Positions 45,065 through 53,916 are shown, numbered from the stretch's first letter. The stretch is DNA of 64,000 nt from Alloalcanivorax mobilis (GCF_002864685.1 NZ_NMQZ01000001.1:1-64000), one strand, 5' to 3'. Numbers and translations: made by a program. Notes: generated from the letters alone by a model not told the origin.

Positions 45065-47179
45065 TTGCCCTCTATCCGCAATTTGGAAAAACGGCTTCAC
45101 AGCTACCTGACGGACGATCAGATCGCCCAGGTGACGCGCGCCTATCGTTTCGCGAAAAAAGCCCACGAAGGGCAGTTCCGGCGCACCGGGGACCCCTATA
45201 TCACCCACCCCCTGGCGGTGGCCAATATTCTGGTCGACATGCACATGGACCACGCCTCGCTGATGGCGGCCATGCTGCACGATGTGATCGAGGACACCGG
45301 CATCAGCAAGGAGCAGCTCGCCAACGAGTTCAGCGAAGAGGTCGCCGAGCTGGTGGACGGGGTGTCCAAGATCGCGCAGATCAAGTTCGAATCAAAAGCC
45401 GAACAACAGGCCGAGAATTTGCGCAAAATGATGCTCGCGATGACCCGCGACATCCGCGTGATCCTGGTGAAGCTGGCCGACCGCCTGCACAACATGCGCA
45501 CCCTGCATGTGATGAAGCCGGAGAAACGCCGCCGCATCGCCACCGAGACCCTGGAGATTTACGCGCCAATCGCGTTCCGGCTGGGCATGTACAACATGCG
45601 CATCGAGTACGAGGACCTGGCGTTCCACAATATTTACCCGATGCGCGCCAAATTGATTGGCCAGGCGGTGAAATCCGCCCGAGGCAATCGCCGCGAAATT
45701 CTTTCTTCGATCAAGACCAGCATCGAACAATGTCTGGAAGAAGAGGGCATTCAGGGCCGCGTGCTGGGCCGCGAAAAGCATTTGTACAGCATCTACCAGA
45801 AGATGAAAGAACAGCACAAGCCGTTCTCCGACATCATGGACGTGTTTGGTTTTCGCATCATTGTCGACCGCGTCGACACCTGTTATCGGGCGCTCGGCGC
45901 GGTGCACAATTACTTCATCCCGATTCCCGGTCGCTTCAAGGATTACGTGGCGATCCCCAAGGCCAACGGCTATCAGAGCCTGCATACCACGCTGAAAGCG
46001 CATTCGGGCATTCCGCTGGAAATCCAGATCCGCACCGAGGAAATGGAAGCGATGGCCAATAACGGCATCGCCGCCCACTGGCTCTACAAGGCCGAAGGCG
46101 AGTCCGGTTCACCCACCCACACACGCGCTCAATCCTGGATGCAGCGGTTGCTGGAATTGCAGCAAAAGGCCGGCAATTCCATGGAGTTTATCGAGAACGT
46201 CAAGGTGGATCTGTTCCCCGACGAGGCCTATGTGTTCACGCCCAAGGGCGACATCAAGGAGCTGCCCGCCGGCGCCACGCCGGTGGATTTCGCCTATGCG
46301 GTGCACACCAAGGTGGGCACCCGCTGCGTGGCGGCGCGGGTGGACGGCAAGCTTTCGGCGCTGTCCACGCCACTGGAATCCGGCCAGACGGTGAAAATCA
46401 TCACCGCCCCCAACGCCAGCCCCAACCCCGCCTGGCTGAACTTCGTGGTCACCGGCAAGGCGCGCTCGAACATCCGTCATTTCCTCAAGCAGCAACGACA
46501 GGAAGACGCGGTGGAACTGGGCCGCCGCCTGCTGGATAAAGCACTGGGCGGCTACGACATGAATGTCGAGCAGCTTCCCGCGACCACCGTGGCCAAAGAG
46601 CTGCTGACCTACAATTACCCCAGCCTGGATGCTCTGCTGGAAGACATTGGCATGGGCAACCGCCTGGCGCCTCTGGTGGCGCGCAAACTTTCCGGCGTGC
46701 TCGGCGATGACCGCCACGACGAAGACGACCGCCGGCCCCTGGCGATTCGCGGCAGCGAGGGGCTGACGGTCACCTACGCCAAATGCTGTTACCCGTTGCC
46801 CGGCGACACCATAATTGGCCATCTGAGCGCCGGCCGTGGCATCGTGGTGCACCGCGACACCTGCAAGAACCTGCTCGCGGAAATGCGCAGCGCGCCGGAG
46901 AAGTGCATTGCCCTGAATTGGGATAAAGAGGTGGAGCAGGAGTTTACCGCCGGCCTGCGCATTGAACTGATGAACAAAAAAGGCGTGCTGGCGACGCTCG
47001 CCAACAGCGTTTCCGAGCTGGGCTCGAACATCGACACCATCGACATGGCGGAGAAAGACCCGACTCTCTCCGTGATCAACGTCACCCTCACCGTCAAGGA
47101 TCGCATTCATCTGGCGCGCATCATCAAGCGCTTGCGCACCCTGGACAATGTTGTGAGGATTCACCGCATCAGCGCCTGA
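45065..47179 (+). CDS. spoT: Bifunctional (p)ppGpp synthetase/hydrolase
   Basis: 704 residues. The order is an HD hydrolase domain (HDVIEDT about 72-78, KLADRLHNMRTL), a synthetase domain (FGFRIIVDRVDTCYRALG, RFKDYVAIPKANGYQSLHTT), TGS (YVFTPKGDIKELPAGATPVDFAYAVHT), a Cys-rich helical part (YAKCCYPLPGD) and ACT (VLATLANSVSELGSNIDTI). SpoT sets the alarmone level during starvation. The start is TTG 45065, with GAGGA close upstream; no better codon lies nearby. A long hairpin stands in the leader. Gene order rpoZ-spoT-ridA is conserved. Confidence 0.97.
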   Translation: MPSIRNLEKRLHSYLTDDQIAQVTRAYRFAKKAHEGQFRRTGDPYITHPLAVANILVDMHMDHASLMAAMLHDVIEDTGISKEQLANEFSEEVAELVDGVSKIAQIKFESKAEQQAENLRKMMLAMTRDIRVILVKLADRLHNMRTLHVMKPEKRRRIATETLEIYAPIAFRLGMYNMRIEYEDLAFHNIYPMRAKLIGQAVKSARGNRREILSSIKTSIEQCLEEEGIQGRVLGREKHLYSIYQKMKEQHKPFSDIMDVFGFRIIVDRVDTCYRALGAVHNYFIPIPGRFKDYVAIPKANGYQSLHTTLKAHSGIPLEIQIRTEEMEAMANNGIAAHWLYKAEGESGSPTHTRAQSWMQRLLELQQKAGNSMEFIENVKVDLFPDEAYVFTPKGDIKELPAGATPVDFAYAVHTKVGTRCVAARVDGKLSALSTPLESGQTVKIITAPNASPNPAWLNFVVTGKARSNIRHFLKQQRQEDAVELGRRLLDKALGGYDMNVEQLPATTVAKELLTYNYPSLDALLEDIGMGNRLAPLVARKLSGVLGDDRHDEDDRRPLAIRGSEGLTVTYAKCCYPLPGDTIIGHLSAGRGIVVHRDTCKNLLAEMRSAPEKCIALNWDKEVEQEFTAGLRIELMNKKGVLATLANSVSELGSNIDTIDMAEKDPTLSVINVTLTVKDRIHLARIIKRLRTLDNVVRIHRISA

Positions 47180-47221
47180 CGGAATCCCCGGCGGGCCACC
47201 ATTATTGTTGGGAAGAAGACC

Positions 47222-47614
47222 ATGTCCAACCGTTCCGTGATCAACACCGACCGCGCCCCGGCGGCCATTGGCACCTATTCACAGGCCATCAAAGCCGGCT
47301 CCACCGTTTACCTGTCCGGGCAGATTCCCCTGGACCCGGCCACCATGGAGCTGGTGGGCGGCGAAGGCGACATGCAGGCGCAGATACGCCGCGTGTTCGA
47401 CAATCTCAGCGCCGTGTGCGAGGCCGCCGGCGGCGGGCTTCAGGACATCGTCAAACTGAATATTTTTCTTACCGACCTGAGCCACTTCGCTCTGGTTAAC
47501 GAAATCATGGCCGGTTATTTTCAACAACCCTACCCGGCCCGCGCCGCCATCGGCGTGGCCGCGCTGCCTAAAGGCGCCGGCGTCGAAATGGACGCGATCA
47601 TGGACATCGCCTGA
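47222..47614 (+). CDS. ridA: RidA family reactive enamine/imine deaminase
   Basis: 130 residues. RidA hydrolyses reactive 2-aminoacrylate and related imines released by PLP enzymes. It shows [45 protein letters not shown] and [22 protein letters not shown] with the conserved Arg and Glu. It stands directly behind spoT in the usual order and ends before a strong GC hairpin. Confidence 0.97.
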   Translation: MSNRSVINTDRAPAAIGTYSQAIKAGSTVYLSGQIPLDPATMELVGGEGDMQAQIRRVFDNLSAVCEAAGGGLQDIVKLNIFLTDLSHFALVNEIMAGYFQQPYPARAAIGVAALPKGAGVEMDAIMDIA

Positions 47615-47627
47615 ACAACCGCTGTAT

Positions 47628-47651
47628 GGCGCCTCGCCCCGGCGAGGCGCC
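47628..47651. terminator. GC hairpin after ridA
   Basis: GGCGCCTCGCC and GGCGAGGCGCC form a perfect 11-bp stem with a two-base turn, 14 bases after the ridA stop. No T-run follows, so termination would be inefficient or need a factor. Confidence 0.55.
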
Positions 47652-47865
47652 GACATCCCATTATCGCGCACCCGCCTTGCACCATCGGTTACCACCTGCC
47701 CCGGCCTCCCGCTTTTCCCCTTGCCCGTTTTTGAAGCGCCCTGCCTCTTGCTAACGCATCATTCTCCCGCGCTCAGGATCAAGCTTCTTACAAAGCTCAT
47801 TATTCAGTTAATAAAACAGGCATTTATTCCTGCAAAATAGCTAATAAATACAAAAAAATATCGGA

Positions 47866-47881
47866 TGGCATTCAAATTGCT
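47866..47881 (+). promoter_or_regulatory. Sigma-54 (RpoN) promoter candidate
   Basis: TGGCATTCAAATTGCT has GG and GC exactly ten bases apart and matches TGGCA-N6-TTGCT. A transcript would start near 47892, leaving a leader of about 47 bases to the hydrolase start. RpoN promoters need an enhancer-binding activator, not seen in the window. Confidence 0.6.
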
Positions 47882-47938
47882 TTCCCTTGCCCCCGAAAAA
47901 GCAAAAACCAACCATCACCATCAAGGGGAAGCTTCGAC

Positions 47939-49711
47939 ATGAGCATGTTCCATACGCTCTCCGCGCCGAGAGCACTGGGCGCCTTTTGGTTTGCCACCTG
48001 CCTGGGCCTGACCGCCTGCGGCGGCGACTCCAGCCACCACGACTCAGGCGAGGAAGCGAAAACCACGCCGGATTCAGTGTACTCCGGCACCGCCGCCGAC
48101 CCGGCCGACATGGGCGATTTCGCCGTCGCCCACGAGGAATACGACTTCGGTCGCATGACCCTCAACGACGAAAAAAATGGCGACAGTTACGAATCCACCA
48201 TTCATGGCTACATTGAATACCCCGAAGATCAGGCCGGGCCGTTCCCGGTGGTGCTGATCCTGCACGGCCGCCACGGAACCTGTTACAGCGGTGGCCGCGA
48301 TCCGGACACCTGCGCTGACCCGATCCCCAGTTTTGAAGGTTACGAGTACATCACCGAGAACCTGGCCAGCCACGGCTACGCGGTGCTTTCCATCGACGCC
48401 AACTACGTCAACGCCAACGACAGCAGCCCGGGCAATGGCGACACCGGCGCCCTGGCGCGCGCCCAGTTGATTTACCGGCACCTGGATGAATTCCGCACCA
48501 TCAATGCCTCCGGCGGCAACGGCTTCGATGCGCTGGTTGGCAAACTGAACTTCGATAAAGTCGGCATCATGGGGCACTCCCGAGGCGGCGAAGGCGTCGA
48601 TCGCGCGGTCCTGTACAACCGCAACCAGCCGGAGCCGATCAACATCACCGCGGTGTTCGCCATGGCGCCCACCGACTACAACACCCTGACCGTATCCAAC
48701 GTGGCGTTCACCGCGCTGGCCGGTTATTGCGACGGCGACGTGGAAGATCTGATGGGCAACTATGCCTTCGACACCAGCCGCTACGCGGTGGCCAACGACC
48801 CCTATCCGAAGTTCCAGCTGATCCCCATGGGCGCCAACCACAACTACTACAACACGGTCTGGACCGACGACAGCCGTCCGGACGACTGGACCATTCTGGA
48901 CAGCGACGGCGACGACCCCTGGTGTGGCGAGAACGCCGCCGGCAATGGTCGTGACACCCCCGAACTGCAACGCGCCCAGGGCCTGTTCTTTGTCGCCTCG
49001 TTCTTCCGTTACTTCGTCGGCGGCGAGCAGGAATACGCCTCTTACTGGAGCGGTCAGGCCAGCGTGCCCGACAGCATCTGCCCCAACGGCGCGCCCTGCG
49101 ACGACCGTTATCTGTTGTCCGTTCACGCCCCGGCGGAAGACCGCCTGGTGGTCGACGACACCCTTGATCCGGCCAGCCTGACCACCAACAACCTGGGCGG
49201 CGCGGTGACGTTCGATGGCTTCTCCAACTTCGGCATCTGCCAGACCAACGGCCGCCCCGGCGAAGGCTGCGACGTGGCCACGCCCACCTTCAACACCGCC
49301 GAGCAACTGTTCATGGCCTGGGACACCACCGCCACCTACCGCACCGAACTGCTGGACCAGGACGTGACCGATTTCCAGGTGGTCACCCTGCGCGTGGGCA
49401 TCTCCCACGGCGACCTGGATAATGAAGCTGGCCAGGATTTCCACATCGTGCTCGAAGACATGGACGGCAACCGGGTGGCGGTCGCCGCCGACGATTACAG
49501 CGACGCCCTGTTCTTCCCGCCCGGCCGCGCCTTCTACGACGACACCAACCACGGCTCCCAGAAAACCACCCTGAACGCCGTGGACATTCCGCTGACCGCT
49601 TTCGATGGCATCGATTACCAGCACGTCAAAGCCCTGGAAGTGGTGTTCGACCAAACCCCGGCCGGCACCATCCAGCTCACCGATGTGATGTTCCAACGAG
49701 TGGATTTCTAA
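47939..49711 (+). CDS. Exported lipoprotein alpha/beta hydrolase
   Basis: 590 residues. The lipobox is LGLTAC (Cys about 27), followed by a GGDSSHHDSG linker. The hydrolase domain shows LILHGRHGTC (oxyanion strand, about 100-109), the nucleophile elbow GHSRGG (about 215-220) and a late His region GANHNYYN. The C-terminal ~170 residues form a beta-rich part of unknown role. Many Asp and Cys residues fit an extracellular enzyme. It probably hydrolyses esters or a polyester at the cell surface. AAGGGGAAG precedes ATG 47939, and a strong terminator follows. Confidence 0.86.
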   Translation: MSMFHTLSAPRALGAFWFATCLGLTACGGDSSHHDSGEEAKTTPDSVYSGTAADPADMGDFAVAHEEYDFGRMTLNDEKNGDSYESTIHGYIEYPEDQAGPFPVVLILHGRHGTCYSGGRDPDTCADPIPSFEGYEYITENLASHGYAVLSIDANYVNANDSSPGNGDTGALARAQLIYRHLDEFRTINASGGNGFDALVGKLNFDKVGIMGHSRGGEGVDRAVLYNRNQPEPINITAVFAMAPTDYNTLTVSNVAFTALAGYCDGDVEDLMGNYAFDTSRYAVANDPYPKFQLIPMGANHNYYNTVWTDDSRPDDWTILDSDGDDPWCGENAAGNGRDTPELQRAQGLFFVASFFRYFVGGEQEYASYWSGQASVPDSICPNGAPCDDRYLLSVHAPAEDRLVVDDTLDPASLTTNNLGGAVTFDGFSNFGICQTNGRPGEGCDVATPTFNTAEQLFMAWDTTATYRTELLDQDVTDFQVVTLRVGISHGDLDNEAGQDFHIVLEDMDGNRVAVAADDYSDALFFPPGRAFYDDTNHGSQKTTLNAVDIPLTAFDGIDYQHVKALEVVFDQTPAGTIQLTDVMFQRVDF

Positions 49712-49739
49712 ACAACGTTGCTTTAATTGCGAGATTTCG

Positions 49740-49765
49740 CGGGGCCCTTCGGGGCCCTTTTTTTT
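49740..49765 (+). terminator. Rho-independent terminator of the first lipoprotein hydrolase
   Basis: GGGCCC-TTCG-GGGCCC forms a six-base stem with a stable TTCG loop followed by eight T, about 30 bases after the stop. Confidence 0.9.
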
Positions 49766-49773
49766 GACGTCAG

Positions 49774-49813
49774 ACGCTGGACGCTGGACGCTGGACGCTG
49801 GACGCTGGACGCC
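49774..49813. repeat. 7-bp tandem repeat ACGCTGG
   Basis: Five perfect copies of ACGCTGG (49774-49808) and a partial copy stand in the gap between the two lipoprotein hydrolases. Period seven and perfect identity suggest recent slippage. Confidence 0.9.
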
Positions 49814-49852
49814 AACATAAAACCCCATCTTCGAGAACGGCAAGCGGGTTTG

Positions 49853-49897
49853 GCGTGTTGCGTGTTGCGTGTCGCGTGTTGTTGCGTGTCGCGTGTT
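49853..49897. repeat. 7-bp tandem repeat GCGTGTT/GCGTGTC
   Basis: Six copies of GCGTGTY, one interrupted by an extra GTT, form a second seven-base array 40 bases after the first. The unit is unrelated to ACGCTGG. The remainder of the 49712-50144 gap contains the terminator, a CCAACATAA repeat and the next promoter. Confidence 0.85.
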
Positions 49898-50023
49898 GCC
49901 TGCCCAGCCAGCCCCCCGCACCGCCGCCTGAAACAATCCAATGCAATTTAACGCGGCCACCACCACTTTGTTGATGCATCTCTCAGCCCGGGCACGTTCC
50001 CACGGCACCGAAACGGTAAACGC

Positions 50024-50053
50024 TTGACACTTTTTTCGCCGGGAGCGGATATT
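50024..50053 (+). promoter_or_regulatory. Sigma-70 promoter of the second lipoprotein hydrolase
   Basis: A perfect TTGACA at 50024-50029 and GATATT at 50048-50053, 18 bases apart, stand about 92 bases before the gene. Confidence 0.5.
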
Positions 50054-50076
50054 ACTTGTCCGTCAATACAAAACAG

Positions 50077-50095
50077 TGTTTCGCACTGCGAAACA
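50077..50095. promoter_or_regulatory. Perfect palindrome in the second hydrolase leader
   Basis: TGTTTCGC-ACT-GCGAAACA has perfect eight-base arms. It lies just downstream of the predicted promoter, where a repressor would block transcription. The binding protein is unknown. Confidence 0.55.
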
Positions 50096-50144
50096 TAAAC
50101 CGGCGGGCCAATAAAAATATCAAACTGTCTCGGGAGACAAAATC

Positions 50145-51593
50145 GTGAAACCCCATTCCATAATATCGACGGAAGGACTGACGAAAACATTGGGCGGCGC
50201 CTTGCTCGCCTCCTCTCTGCTGCTCACCGCCTGCGGCGGCGACAGCGACCACCACGACGGCGGCGACCAAGAGCCTGAACGGGTACAGGACACCCGCAGC
50301 TTCTCGGTCAATGAAGAAGAGTTGGCTTTCGATGAACTGGCAGGCGCCCTGGAAGCCGATCAATGGTACGGCGTGCGCCCCAATGGCGCCGGCTACCGCG
50401 TGGAAGTGCCGGACGACTGGAACGGCATGCTGGTGATGTACGCCCACGGTTATCGCGGTGAGGGCTCCGAGCTGAGCGTGTCCGACCCGGCGATTCGCGG
50501 CTGGCTCCTGGAACACGGCTACGCCTGGGCCGCGTCCAGTTACTCCACCAACTATTACGATGTGCGCACCGGGGTGGAAGACACCAACGAGCTGGCGTTG
50601 GCGTTCACCGAGATCGCCGAAGAGAACGGCCGCACTCTCAACGAGCCCAGCAAAATCTATATCACCGGCCATTCCATGGGCGGCCATGTCACCGCCGCCG
50701 CCATCGAGGAAGAAGCTTACGCTACCGCCAACAACCACGTGGAATACAACGGCGCCGTGCCGATGTGCGGCGTGGTCGGCGACACCTTTGAGTTCGATTA
50801 CCTGGCCCGCTTCACCCTGGGCGCTCAGCACCTGGCCCACCTGGCCGACGACAGTGCGCCGCCCCTGGAAAGCTTCCCGGCCACCAACTTCGACGTGGAC
50901 GCCATCAACAGCGTGTTCTGGGACGTGGTGCCGGCGGTGGGCGTGCAAGGCGTGACCACGGAAACCGGCGACAAAATGGCCGATCTGGTGCGCGACCTCA
51001 GCGGCGGCGATCGGCCGATCTTCGACATCGGCTTCCGCACCTATTACTGGGGCGTGGTGATGGGCACCGGTGGCCGCGATGGCACCGTCAACGGCATTCT
51101 CGCCGACGATCTGTCCGGTAACGAAGGCTACGCCTACCAGCTCGACCAGGATCTGAACACCGTCAGCGACGAAGAGCAGGCGTTCAACGAGAGCATCCTG
51201 CGCGCGCCCAACGACCCGGACGCCAACGCCCTGCGTGACGATGGCCTGCGCTGGATTCCGGTGGTCAACGGTGAGTTCAGCATTCCGGTGGTCAGCCTGC
51301 AGGGCCTGGGCGATCTGTACGTGCCATTTCACCACGGCCAGATCTACCGCGAACGCGCCAACGCCAACGGCAGTGGCGACTGGCTGGTGCAACGGGCGAT
51401 CCGCTCACCGGGACATTGCGACTACACCCTCGATGAGCAGGAAACCGCCTTCGCCGACATGATCAACTGGGAACAGAACGGCATCAAACCCGACGGCGAT
51501 GACGTGCTCGACGCCGACACTGTCGCCGACCCGCTGTACGGCTGCCAGTTCAGCGACGACCGCGCCGGCCTGCCTGGCTGTACGCCTCAGTAA
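50145..51593 (+). CDS. Exported lipoprotein alpha/beta hydrolase (second)
   Basis: 482 residues. Signal and lipobox LLLTAC (Cys about 30), then GGDSDHHDGG, nearly the same linker as in the preceding hydrolase. The catalytic part shows MYAHGYRGEG (about 98-107) and the elbow GHSMGGH (about 176-182), with a late SPGHCDYT that may give the His. It resembles uncharacterised secreted esterases of lipid degraders. The start is GTG 50145 behind GGGAGA. The body is not obviously related to the first hydrolase, only the leader. A terminator follows. Confidence 0.85.
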   Translation: MKPHSIISTEGLTKTLGGALLASSLLLTACGGDSDHHDGGDQEPERVQDTRSFSVNEEELAFDELAGALEADQWYGVRPNGAGYRVEVPDDWNGMLVMYAHGYRGEGSELSVSDPAIRGWLLEHGYAWAASSYSTNYYDVRTGVEDTNELALAFTEIAEENGRTLNEPSKIYITGHSMGGHVTAAAIEEEAYATANNHVEYNGAVPMCGVVGDTFEFDYLARFTLGAQHLAHLADDSAPPLESFPATNFDVDAINSVFWDVVPAVGVQGVTTETGDKMADLVRDLSGGDRPIFDIGFRTYYWGVVMGTGGRDGTVNGILADDLSGNEGYAYQLDQDLNTVSDEEQAFNESILRAPNDPDANALRDDGLRWIPVVNGEFSIPVVSLQGLGDLYVPFHHGQIYRERANANGSGDWLVQRAIRSPGHCDYTLDEQETAFADMINWEQNGIKPDGDDVLDADTVADPLYGCQFSDDRAGLPGCTPQ

Positions 51594-51613
51594 GTACGCT
51601 GGCACGCTGGCAC

Positions 51614-51646
51614 AAAAAAACCATCGCCTTTGGCGGTGGTTTTTTT
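51614..51646 (+). terminator. Rho-independent terminator of the second lipoprotein hydrolase
   Basis: ACCATCGCC-TTT-GGCGGTGGT forms a nine-base stem with one G-T pair, followed by T7 (preceded by A7, so it may work both ways). Confidence 0.88.
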
Positions 51647-51683
51647 ACTCAAGGGAAAGGCGGTGCTGCTATTTGGCTAAAAG

Positions 51684-51771
51684 ATTCGCGGTCAAGGACC
51701 GCTCCCACAGCGGCGCTGTAGAGCGGCCCGGCTGAAGGATTCCGCTGTGGGAGCGGTCCCTGACCGCGAAT
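51684..51771. repeat. REP/BIME element with near-perfect 30-bp inverted arms
   Basis: The arms 51684-51713 and 51742-51771 are reverse complements with a single difference. Each contains GGACCGCTCCCACAGCGG or its complement. The spacer is 28 bases. It belongs to the same family as 68-141 and lies between the second lipoprotein hydrolase and purK, where it may also act in termination or mRNA stability. Confidence 0.85.
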
Positions 51772-51827
51772 CGGCGCAGCCGGCCGGCTTATCAGCCTGG
51801 CAAGGGAAGCGCTTTCACGCCCCTCCC

Positions 51828-52943
51828 CTACAACCCCAGTTCCGAATCCAGCACCGCTTCAAAGCCCTCGGGCAGTACGTCGGCCCAGGCGCGCAGGCCG
51901 TTTCTGAGCCCTTCCAGGGTGCCGGCGGTCAGATTGGCGTGGCCCACCTTACGGCCCGGGCGCACCGATTTGCCGTACCAGTGCACCACGCCGGGGTGTT
52001 GCAGCCAAGCCTGGTCAAAGGGGGTGCCGATCAGATTGACCATGGCGCTGGGGCCGTGCACGTTGAGCGAGTGCAGCGGCACGCCGGCCAGGGCGTGCAC
52101 GTGCAGATCGAATTGCGACCAGTCGGCGCCTTCGTGGGTCCAGTGGCCGGAGTTGTGCACCCGGGGCGCGATCTCATTGACCAGCAGCTCACCGTCCACT
52201 TCGAAGAACTCCACCGCCATCACCCCGGCGTAGTCCAGCTCTTCCATGATGCGGCGCAGAATCCCCTCGGCCCGCGGCTGCAGGGCGACGCAGGCGTTCG
52301 CCGGCGCCAGGCTAAGACGCAAAATGCCGTCCACGTGCCAGTTGCGGGTGAGCGGGTAGAACAGGGTTTCGCCACGGGTGCTGCGCGCGCCGACAATGGA
52401 CAGCTCGCGGCGGAATGGAATCTTCTTTTCGATGATCGCCCGGCCCGCCAGCTCCGTCGCTGGCACCGCGTCCAGGCGGCCGCCGTCGCCGACAATCCAG
52501 GTGCCACGGCCGTCGTAGCCGCCGCTGCGCGCCTTGACCACCACGCCAGAGAATTCCGCCATCGCCGCGCTCAGATCCTCGGCGCGCTCCAGGGTCCGCC
52601 AGGGGGCGCTGGCGATGCCCAGCCAGTCGAGCATGGATTTCTGGTCAAAGCGGTCGGGAATCACCGCCAGAGCGCCGCGCGCCACGCACCGCTCGCTGTC
52701 CGCCAGGCGGGCGGACAGACCGGTGTCCGGGAACGCCTCGCGCTCCACGGTGATGACCGGATAGCGCTGCAAACATTCTTCCCAGGTGATCGGCACCGGC
52801 AGATCCGAGGTGCCGGGCAGCAGCACCGCGCGCTCCGGGTCGTAGCGATCCACCACCAGACCAAGCCGGGCACCGGCTTCCGCCATCATCAGACCCAGTT
52901 GGCCGCCGCCAAGCACCAGCACGCGATTGATCGCATTTTCCAA
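51828..52943 (-). CDS. purK: N5-carboxyaminoimidazole ribonucleotide synthase
   Basis: 371 residues, ATP-grasp enzyme making N5-CAIR from AIR, bicarbonate and ATP. It begins NRVLVLGGGQLGLMMAEAGARLG, and shows VVKARSGGYDGRGTWIV, the active-site loop EFFEVDGELLVNEIAPRVHNSGHWT and GKSVRPGRKVGH. The start is TTG 52943 with GGGAGAG upstream. It follows purE by 35 bases in a standard purEK operon. Intact. Confidence 0.96.
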   Translation of the reverse strand: MENAINRVLVLGGGQLGLMMAEAGARLGLVVDRYDPERAVLLPGTSDLPVPITWEECLQRYPVITVEREAFPDTGLSARLADSERCVARGALAVIPDRFDQKSMLDWLGIASAPWRTLERAEDLSAAMAEFSGVVVKARSGGYDGRGTWIVGDGGRLDAVPATELAGRAIIEKKIPFRRELSIVGARSTRGETLFYPLTRNWHVDGILRLSLAPANACVALQPRAEGILRRIMEELDYAGVMAVEFFEVDGELLVNEIAPRVHNSGHWTHEGADWSQFDLHVHALAGVPLHSLNVHGPSAMVNLIGTPFDQAWLQHPGVVHWYGKSVRPGRKVGHANLTAGTLEGLRNGLRAWADVLPEGFEAVLDSELGL

Positions 52944-52978
52944 CTTGCTCTCCCTTAATCCAGCGGGCCCCGCCCGGC

Positions 52979-53470
52979 CTAACCCTGGCCGAGGTCGGCG
53001 TTGGCCAGGACTTCATCGGCCCGCGACGCCTTCCAATCCGCGATGCGCTGGAGCAGCGCCGGGTCGTGGGCAGCCAGCATCTGTGCCGCCAGCAGGCCGG
53101 CGTTGTAGGCGCCGGCGGCGCCGATCGCCAGCGTGCCCACGGCCACGCCACGGGGCATCTGAACAATCGACAACAGGCTGTCCAGCCCGGACAGCGCGCG
53201 GCTTTGCACCGGCACGCCCAGCACCGGCAGCGGCGTCATCGAGGCGATCATGCCTGGCAGATGAGCGGCGCCGCCGGCGCCAGCGATGATCACCTTATAG
53301 CCGTCGTCCACGGCGCCCCGGGCGAACTCAAACAGCCGCTCGGGAGTACGGTGCGCGGAAACCACCTGCGCTTTCCAGCCCACGGCGAACTGACCGAGGG
53401 CGTCGCAGGCCTCTTTCATGGTCTCCCAATCGGATTGCGAGCCCATCACCACGGCTACCGGTACTGTCAT
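52979..53470 (-). CDS. purE: N5-carboxyaminoimidazole ribonucleotide mutase
   Basis: 163 residues, rearranging N5-CAIR to CAIR in purine synthesis. It shows GSQSDWETM, the catalytic His in [23 protein letters not shown] and [17 protein letters not shown]. First gene of purE-purK, with AGGGAG upstream of ATG 53470. Length normal. Confidence 0.97.
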   Translation of the reverse strand: MTVPVAVVMGSQSDWETMKEACDALGQFAVGWKAQVVSAHRTPERLFEFARGAVDDGYKVIIAGAGGAAHLPGMIASMTPLPVLGVPVQSRALSGLDSLLSIVQMPRGVAVGTLAIGAAGAYNAGLLAAQMLAAHDPALLQRIADWKASRADEVLANADLGQG

Positions 53471-53916
53471 CGCTCCACTCCCTAGGCCGGCGCGGGCGCG
53501 CCGACTGCCTCAGGGCGCCCTGGGGGGCGCTTGAAAAAGGGCAATACTTTACCCGTTCCACGGCACGGTACAAGCCGCGTAAGGCACCCAAAGATACCGC
53601 AGCCGCCATTGGCAGCCCAGCACGGTGGGCCGGCAAAGCGTCGCACGTCTGACCTCGAACGTCCGGCGCCAACATAAGCCCCCGTTTCCAAAGGCATTGC
53701 GGCAACGAAACAGGCCCTTGCGCGGCTCAAACCGCCCGGCTTGGGGGTGAAGCGTCCGCCCCCCCAGGCCGGCGCTTTTATGAAAGTTCGGCCTGTGCAC
53801 CCGCTCATTATTGCGAATTGATCTCAACTGCGCCTTGTGAAGGCGATTCACCGAGCCCAGGTTGCAAGGACGGTCGCGAAACGCGGCCCTTTGAAACGGA
53901 CGAAAGGAGCAAGACG
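53471..53916. other. Non-coding stretch between purE and the CBS gene
   Basis: About 450 bases. It would hold the divergent purE and CBS promoters. At 53663-53680 it has GCCAACATAAGCCCCC preceded by CGTCCG, resembling the end of the repeat region at 49809-49830 (GACGCCAACATAAAACCCC). No convincing frame. Confidence 0.6.

Larger units (their letters stand above)
47615..47938. other. Non-coding stretch before the first lipoprotein hydrolase
   Basis: About 320 bases. It holds the ridA hairpin, then a region that turns clearly AT-rich (about 47740-47890) and ends in a sigma-54-like promoter. No gene is seen. Confidence 0.7.

Noticed and set aside
44876-45280. Minus-strand frame across the spoT start
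   Set aside because: It lacks any domain and overlaps the well-supported spoT N-terminal domain.
49774-49897. Possible CRISPR array
   Set aside because: Units are only seven bases without unique spacers, and there are no cas genes.
51598-51615. Sigma-54-like TGGCAC before the REP element
   Set aside because: There is no TTGC at the required spacing.
53482-53851. Overlapping frames upstream of the CBS gene
   Set aside because: Arg/Gly-rich frames with no domain or ribosome site, in DNA that also contains a repeat.
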